Source of the DNA: CANDYO01 sp964627795 | Lineage (GTDB): Bacteria > Pseudomonadota > Alphaproteobacteria > Rickettsiales > CANDYO01 | Assembly: GCA_964627795.1 (NCBI GenBank) | Contig: CAZVLF010000009.1 | Span: forward strand, 1 to 64,000 | DNA: 64,000 bases | Direction: 5' to 3' | Part shown: positions 29,124-37,900 of the stretch, in pieces | How the letters are laid out: the number at the start of each line of letters is the position of its first letter | Numbering within the stretch: position 1 is the stretch's first letter | The notes under the pieces: generated by a model | The model's database searches: none | Told to the model about the DNA's origin: nothing | Seen by the model: the letters and a program-made list of their open reading frames with translations, nothing else | Made by a program: the position numbers and the translations under genes

Positions 29124-29244
29124 ATTTATACTCCTTGTTCTATTATTAATTGAGGAGAGGGATATTATTATCACCCCTCCAGATTTTTTTAAACTTTACT
29201 ATAAATGTATTAATAATTGGTTAAATCAACTTCAAGTTGATGAA

Positions 29245-31709
29245 TTAGTTTGTAATAAGGTATTGGCAATAAGAAATTGCACTTAGACATGAATCTGATG
29301 ATCCTGCAAAGCTAGTACATGATCCGCCATCTAACTTATAGTAAATAGTTTGAGCTACCGTAGAGCTTATACTTACTGGATCACACACTGATCTACATTG
29401 AATATCTGCATAATATAAATCTAGAGGATGGTTAGATTGGGCTGCATTTATTACTAATGGATTGCTACTTACTGTTAATCGAGTGCTACATAATGAATCA
29501 ATAAAGAATTCTAATTTATGGAAGCTTAAAGATGAAAAATCTGTATCACTTAATGTTGATGGATATACCACGTTCCCATAGCTTATTTTATCATCAAGCG
29601 CTTGGATGAAATCTGCCACATTATATGAGGTTCCTAATGTGTCAACACCAATTTCTGTGCCATCTGTGTAGGTAATAGATAAAATATCTAATTCACCAAA
29701 TTTAGAATCAACAGTTTTTATTGTATTCACAATATTTAATGGGCCCATAAAATCACCTGAAGTGGTGATAACATAGCTTGATAATTCCTCAGTACTTCCT
29801 AAGTTTAAAATTTGTCCATCTACTAATGAGCCAGTTACTTTATTAGCGGAAACAGAAGAGATTTTTTGGTCAAGCACTGCATTGTCAGTAAATTGATCAG
29901 CTATTAAGGAGCCAGTTACTTTGCTTGCAGCAAGACTTGAAATTTTTTGATCAAGCACTGCATTATCATNNNNNNNNNNNNNNNNNNNNNNNNNNNNNNN
30001 NNNNNNNNNNNNNNNNNNNNNNNNNNNNNNNNNNNNNNNNNNNNNNNNNNNNNNNNNNNNNNNNNNNNNACTGCATTATCATTAATTTGAGAATCAAGTA
30101 ATGATCCGGTTACTTTGCTTGCAGAAAGACTTGAAATTTTCTGATCAAGCACTGCATTATCATTAATTTGAGAAGCAAGTAATGAGCCGGTTACTTTATT
30201 TGCGGAAACAGTAGAAATTTTAGCATCTGTTACTTCACTATTTTTTATTTGCGAAGCTTCTAGAGAGCCAGTTACTTTATTTGCGGAAACAGAATAAATT
30301 TTAGCATCAGTTATTTCACCATCTTTTATTTGAGCACCTGTTAAAGAACCTGTAACTTTATTTGCAGAAATAGCGGAAATTTTAGCATCTGTAACTGCAT
30401 TGTCATTAATTTGAAAATCAACTAATGAGCCAGTTACTTTGCTTGCAGCAAGACTTGAAATTTTCTGATCAAGCACTGCATTATCATTAATTTGAGAATC
30501 AAGTAATGATCCGGTTACTTTGCTTGCAGCAAGACTTGAAATTTTCTGATCAAGCACTGCATTATTACTAATTTGCGTATCAGTTAAAGAGCCGGTTACT
30601 TTGCTTGCAGAAACGGTTGAGATTTTAATATCTGTTACTGCGTTAGGTTCTATTTGTAAAGAAGTTACTTGACCAAATATTTTGTTTGCAGCTAAGCTTG
30701 AAATCTTTGCATTTGTAATTGCATTGTCATTAATTTGAGAATCAACTAATGAGCCAGTTACTTTGCTTGCAGAAAGACTTGAAATTTTCTGATCAAGCAC
30801 TGCATTATTACTAATTTGCGTATCAGTTAAAGAGCCCGTTATTTTTTCTGCAGATAAGCTTGATATTTTTACATTTGTTATTTCATTATTAGCAATTTGT
30901 GATCCAAATAATGAGCCAGTAACTTTGTTTGCAGAAACAGAATTTATTTTTGAATCTGTAACAGCTCCATCTTGAATTTGAGAACTCTTTATGGTGCCAG
31001 TTACTTTGTCTGAAGAAATAGAAGAAATTTTAACGTCGGTTACTGATCCAGCAGATATTATTGATGAGCTAAGCTCTCCAGTTAATTTGCTTGCAGATAC
31101 TGTATCAATTTTAGAATCTATTACAGCTCCATCTTTAATTTGAAAATTTTCTAAAGAGCCAGTAATTTTGCTTGCATGAATTGAGGAAATTTTAGCATCT
31201 GTTACTGATTCATCAGCTAGTATTGATGAGCTAAGCTCTCCTGTTAACTTGCTTGCAGATACTGTATCAATTTTAGAATCTATTACAGCTCCATCTTTAA
31301 TTTGAAAATTTTCTAAAGAGCCAGTAATTTTGCTTGCATGAATTGAGGAAATTTTAGCATCTGTTACTGCATTATCTTCAATATTTTCAGTTGAAATTTG
31401 TTGGCCTAATTGGTTAGAAGTAATGTTGTTTATTTCATGCTCAGTTAAATATGATTCTGCAGTTAAGTATAAATAATTAACTGATTTAGTTAGGGAATAA
31501 GAAGCATTTGATTCCTCTAAGTAAGTGCGTATAGAGCTTTTTAAACTATATAAATCATCATATTCAGGTGACTCATTGTTTATAAATTCATTTATGGCTG
31601 TAACGAGTGAATCTTTGTACTGGCTATTATCGTTATTTAATTCATATTCAATAGTTTTATAAGCTTTTCTAATAGATGTTTGTATGTCTGTTATTATGTT
31701 GTTACCCAT
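29245..31709 (-). CDS. 27-residue-repeat fibre-like protein C (interrupted by assembly gap)
   Basis: I treat two apparent ORFs (29916-31709 and 29245-29958) as one gene. Both encode the same repeat, and the only break is a 100-N gap whose arbitrary length shifts the frame. Residues 1-~115 are a unique, probably helical head (MGNNIITDIQTSIRKAYK...). Then come about 16 visible 27-residue repeats before the gap and one to two after it. The C-terminal ~200 residues are unique: TSGDFMGPLNIVNTI resembles the GDxMxGxLxI motif of phage tail-fibre proteins, and a Cys-rich end (YYKLDGGSC) echoes the caps of A and B. An AAGGAG site precedes the ATG. Function unknown. Confidence 0.7.
29970..30069. other. 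Assembly gap (100 N)
   Basis: Exactly 100 Ns lie within the 81-bp repeat array of protein C. True length and copy number are unknown. The frame difference on the two sides is best explained by the arbitrary gap size. Confidence 0.95.
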
Positions 31710-31962
31710 TTAATACTCCTTTACCTAAGCAAATTGTCATAAGGTTATAAATAAATGCATCTTATTTAAGTTTAATTCTTATCAAAGCCATCAAACTTTC
31801 AATAAATGCACATTAACTTTGAGTAATTTATAGCATGCATTAGTTAACTAATAGTTAACCGGAGAAATTTTTAATTTAAAATTTTGTTGATGGTTTTAAC
31901 TGTTTATTAATCAATTTGAGATAGCAATCATGGTTTGTAATTCAATGAAAGGTGGTTATTTT

Positions 31963-34900
31963 ATGAATTTAGGTTGCTATGAAACGGAAGAAGAAGAAAT
32001 TTTTTTGCAAGAGGGAATAGATTATTTCCAAAAAAATAAATTTTTTTTAGATGAATATGCAGAAAAAATAAAATTAATCAACGAGAATGGGGTAATTAAA
32101 AGAATTCCTCTAATAACTCATCAGGTTTATTTAACTAATATAATAAAACCTAAAGAATTAGATGCTATTTCTATTAGAAAAACTGTTCAAAGCTTAGAGT
32201 TGCTGAACAATTTAGAAAAAGACTTCAAGCACTATATTTGGGTTAGTAAAACTGAAATCATACCTCAAGAAATTACTATAATAAAAGGAGTAGAACTTCA
32301 TTATATTGAGGAATTAAATTCTACATTAATTGGAGAAAAATTAACCCAAATTCTTGCAGAAGAATATTTAGACAGTTCGGCTTTTGCAAAAGCTAGTGAT
32401 CTTATAAGATATGCGGCATTATTTTTATATGGTGGAATGTATCGTGATTTAGACTATGAGATATATAAACCTAAAGAGTTCTTAAAATTACTTTCACATT
32501 TTGATTTTGTTGGTGGTAAGGAGTTTGATGATCACGAACCAGTATATATAGGCAGTGCTCTTATAGCATCAATTCCAGGCCATCCTATTTTATATAAAGC
32601 TATGGAGCTTCTTGTTCGTAATTTAAGTGAAGACTTAGATATTTTACCAGAATATTTGAAGTATCCTTGTGATAAAATTAATCAACAAATATATCAAACA
32701 GGACCAGCAGTTATTACAACAGCATTTTACTTATCTGCTAATCAAGAAGGATATAATGATTTATTGCTACCTCCAAATATTCTCTATAATTGGGAATATG
32801 CAAAAGCAACTACACCTGATTCTAAGTGTCATGTAAAGGGGAAAATAGTTGAGCAAAATCCAAATACTATTGGGGCTGATATGTTTTGTGGTGGTTGGCA
32901 CAAAAATAATACCAGATTTTATTACTCAAAAAATGTGAATATTTATTTATATTTTGCAGCACAAGATGGTGATTTGCAAATGGCAATTAGAAGCATAAAT
33001 GATGGAGCAGATGTAAATAAGATTTTTTCTCCTACTCAAGTTACTCCTTTATATATTGCTGCTCAAAATGGACATATAGAAATAGTTAAGTTATTGGTTG
33101 AAAAAGGTGCTGATCTTGATATTACTCAACCCAACGGAGCAACAGCCTTATATGCTGCAGTTGTACAAAAACATACACTAATAGCAAAAATTTTAATAAT
33201 GTCGGGTTCATCTTTATCAATAAACAATGATAAAGGAGAGAGGCTTTTACAAAAAACTATTGATTTAGGAGATAGTGAATTAATCAACTTAATTAAAGAT
33301 AAGGTTATATATCTTAAATCTAAGCCTAAAGCGATTAATATAGATTGCTATAGTATTCTTAATGAAGAAGTTTATTTCCAAGAAAATATTGATTTTGTAA
33401 CTCAAAATTCTACTCTTACTTTAGATTTTTTTGAAAAATCTACTAATATAGATAGATATTCTACAATTCAGAAAAACCGAATTCCTAATATTTCCCATCA
33501 AATTTACCTTACGACGCTAAACGCCCCCAAACCATTAAGTTCTTTGCAGTTAAAAAAAATTATTACAAATATAGAGCGGTTAAAAGAGGTAAATAAAGAT
33601 TGGAAATTCAATTTTTGGACTAATAATGCAGATTCTATACCATTAACAATTAAGAATATTACTAATGTAGAACTTCGTTTGATAGAAGAATTGAGAGATG
33701 AAACATTATATAGATTTGCTGAAGAATTAGTAAATTCAGCAGATATTCCGTCTTTTACAGGAGCAAGCGATTTAATCAGATATACAGTTCTTAAGAAGTT
33801 TGGTGGTGTATATTACGATTTAGATTATGAATTTTATAATACAAAGAAACTTTTAGAATTAATGAATTCTTTTAATCTTCTTGCGGGTAAGGAATTCGAC
33901 CAAGAATACGCTCAAATAGGAAATTCATTAATATCATCTATTCCTGAGCATACAATAATTAATCAAACAATTGATTGGATAAAAAGGAATTTTGATTCAA
34001 ACCAAGTTTTACCGGATTACCTAAAATTCGCTTGTACTAATTATAATAAGGTGATGTTTAGAAATGGCCCATCTGTATTTAGTTTAGCCGTATATAAAGG
34101 AGCTAATTTAAACGGCAATATAGATTTTATCGCAATGAGTAGTAAAGTATTTTTTAATATTGACTATGCTCACGCTACCACTTTAGATTCACCTTGTAGT
34201 AAACCAGGACAACCAGCAACATTAATTAATAAAGTTGGTTCACTAGAAATTGAAACTATTGGTGCAGATATGCTATGCGGAGGCTGGACCCCACCAGAAT
34301 ATTTTAATCCTATTTTTTATTCAGAGAAGATTTCATCTTATTTATATATAGCTGCTCAAGATGGAGATTATGAAAGTGTAACTAGCTATATTGCTTACGG
34401 AGCTGATGTAAATAAAATTTTTTCTCCTACTCAAGTTACTCCTTTATATATTTCTGTTCAAAATGGACATGTGGAGGTTGCTAAAAAACTCATTGGAGCG
34501 GGGGCTTCTATATGGGCTAAATCACCTAAAGGAGATTCAATTATAAAAGCGGCATATTTATCAAAGAACATTGAAATGATAGAATTAATAAAAAATGAAC
34601 ATAAAAAAGCATTAGACTCAACTGAACTTGGTTGCTTTCAAGGAGATATAGAAGATGTTTTTATTCAAGAAAATTTTAATTATATAGAAGAAAATAAAAA
34701 GTTAGTTGATGATGCAAGGAAAAATTACTCTAATATTAAAAAATATATCTCTCTTAATAAAAATCCTATCGAGCTTATTACTCAGCAAATATATTTTTCA
34801 TTTAATTCTAAACCTATAGACAAGATGTTAATTGAAAAAACAAAAACCACGCTAGAAAGATTAAATGAGCAAGATTTAGAGTGGAAACATATATTTTGGA

Positions 34901-37900
34901 CCAATAATTTAAGTATTATTCCTGAGGAAATAAAAGAGATTAGAGGAGTGGAAGTACATTTAATAGACGAATTGCAAGATAGTGATTACTTTCCTTTACT
35001 TAAAAGTTCTTTAAAGCGAGCTGAGCAAGATAAAACCTACCTAACTCAAGCAAGTGATATTGCAAGATTGTTGATTTTATATGAACAAGGAGGAGTATAC
35101 AGAGATTTTGATAATGAAATTTATAGGGCACAAGATCTTATAGATATGCTTAAAGCATATAATTTTGTTGGAGGAAAAGAACGGCATAGCGAAGTATCTT
35201 ACATAGGGAATGCCTTCTTAGCTGCAAATATGAAGCATCCAATCATTGAAGCAGCTTTAAAAGAATTTATTAAACGAAATTTTAATGAAACTCATGAATT
35301 TTTACCTTTATATTTAAAATATCCTTGTAACCATTCAGTAAAAGTAATCTATGAAACTGGATCACCTGTAATTACACTTGCATATTTTAAAGCAGCCAAT
35401 CAAAATGGAAATGTTGATATAGTAATGCCAGGTAATGTCTTTTATAATGTAGAATATGCTTGGTCAACAACCCCCTTATCTAAATGTTATAAACCTAATA
35501 ATGAAGTTCAACTAGATAATATTATTGATGGTGAATTAGTGAAAACAATAGGTTCTGATTTATTTTGTGGTTCATGGCATTCATTAAAACTTATAGAATA
35601 TCCAGAAAATAAAGATATTTATTTATATTTAGCAGCTCAAAATGGAGAATTAGCGGATGTTGAACGTTTATTAAATGAAGGAGCAAACCCAAATTCTTTG
35701 AGAGTTAATTCTGCATCTCCTTTAGCAGTTGCTGTACAAAATGGACATTTAGAAATTGTAAAACTTCTGGTAGAAAATGGGGGTAAAGTTAATTTTTCTG
35801 GAGATGGTTTTACTCCACTTTATCGCGCAATTCAAGAAGAAAACTATGAAATAACAGAGTATTTAATCAGTAAAGGTGCAGATACGGAAATTATTCAGGC
35901 AAATGGATTAAGTATGTTATTTTATGCAGTATATAAAAATTTACCTAAAATAGTAAAAATTTTACTTCAAAGTGGTGCTAAAACAGATTTTATTTTCCGT
36001 GGAGAAACTGCTGAAGAATATGCAATAAGAAATAAATTAGACTTAATAGAAAAAGAATTCTTAATTCAAAAGTTTTTTACCTCAGTCTTAGAAATGAAAA
36101 TAGATGAAGTGGCAAAGTACCTTCAAATGGGTGTTGAAATTAATAGTACTCATAATTTCAATGCCACTGCTTTATATTATGCTACACGAAATGAAGATAT
36201 AGAGTTAGTTAAATTTCTTCTACAAAAGGGAGCAGATGTAAATTTAAGTATTATAGGAGGTGATACACCTTTATATATGGCAGCTTCTAAAGGAAGTCTT
36301 GAGATAGTTAAAATTTTAGTGGCAGCTGGCGCAGATTTAGAGGCTAAAGTTGATGGAGTAAATACGGCTTTATTTATTGCAACTCATTTTCAACATAAAG
36401 AGGTGGTTCAATACTTATTGGAATGTGGGGCTAATATTTTAAACGTAGGGCAATATCCTATTATGTCAGTTCAAGAATTTAATAAACAGAAATCCAAGGA
36501 AGATGCAGAAATTAATAGGATGATTGTTGCCAAATACCTTGAGACTCTTCCAAATACATTAAAAGAGTTTAATTACACAAATAATAGAAGTTTTGAAGTT
36601 GTAGTTGCAAGGTATGAAGAAGATATTTCTTGGTTATTAAAAGAGTTTCCTAATGAAAAAATCACTATTTATAATAAAGGAGCAAGCGAAATAGCTGATT
36701 TACCTGATAATATCAAAGTTATTAGGTTACCTAATGTTGGTAGGGAATCTCATACTTACTTAACCCATATTATTAATAATTATGATAATCTTACTGATAG
36801 AACTTTATTCATTCAAGGATATCCTTACGAACATCCATTATCTTTACCTCTTGCAAGCTACAAGAACTTAACTCAAGCAAGGTGCAGGAATATTATTGCT
36901 TTATGCCATGATGTAAGATCTATTGAAGATATGGAAAAGGACCTTAATACTCAGATTAGCGTAAATTATCCATATTTAAAAAATAGCCAAAGTTTTACCC
37001 AATTTGTTAGGGATTTTATCGATGAAAATATTAATAAAGATTACCTTCTTCCTACAGTTAATGGAGCTCAATTCGCTTTAGATAAAGAAATTATTTTAAG
37101 AAATAATAAGGACTTTTATAAAAAGCTTTTAATTCCTTTAGCTATTACTCATCCGTTAGAAGGTTATTATTTTGAAAGAACTTGGGATTTAATATTTAAG
37201 CAAAATGTTATTGATGCAAATATAAATGATATAATGTTTCATGCTTCTTGGAATGGAGATTTAGAAACAGTAAAAAATTCTATTAGGTTAGGTGCTGATA
37301 TAAATTCACAACATACTTCTAATGCTACTGCACTTTACGCTGCAGCAAAAAGAAATCATCTAGATATAGTTTTATATTTATTAGGAAAAGGAGCTGATCT
37401 TGAATTAGCTATTAATGGAGGAGCTACACCTTTACATGCTGCAGTGTTAAATGGTAATACTAAAATTGTAGAATTATTATTGGAGGCTGGTGCTAACCCA
37501 GAAGCCAAGTTTGGCAATCATGTGGTGTTAAATGGGGCAATCCAAAATAAACGTGTGGAAGAAGTTAAGCTTTTGCTAAAACATGGCGCAAGAATTATTA
37601 TTGATGAATATTATACTCCGATGATGAGTGCAGGATATAATAAAAATGTTAGTCCTGAAAATGAGGAAATTTTCCAAATTATAATGGAGCATTACTGGAG
37701 TATTGTAGAAGAATATCATAAAAATAACTCAATTAAATCTAATAAAAATTTTGAGGTTGTTGTTGTTAGATATAAGGAAGATCTTTCATGGTTAAACAAA
37801 GAATTTCCAAATGAAAAAATCGTAATTTATAACAAAGGTCCTGATGATTTAATTAACCTCCCTCACAATGCTGAGGTAAGAAAGATAGAGAATTTAGGAT

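Noticed and set aside
29916..31709. Protein C as two separate genes, one ending in a novel C-terminus just after the gap
   Set aside because: The short out-of-frame end is produced by the arbitrary 100-N gap length; the correct repeat frame resumes on the other side.
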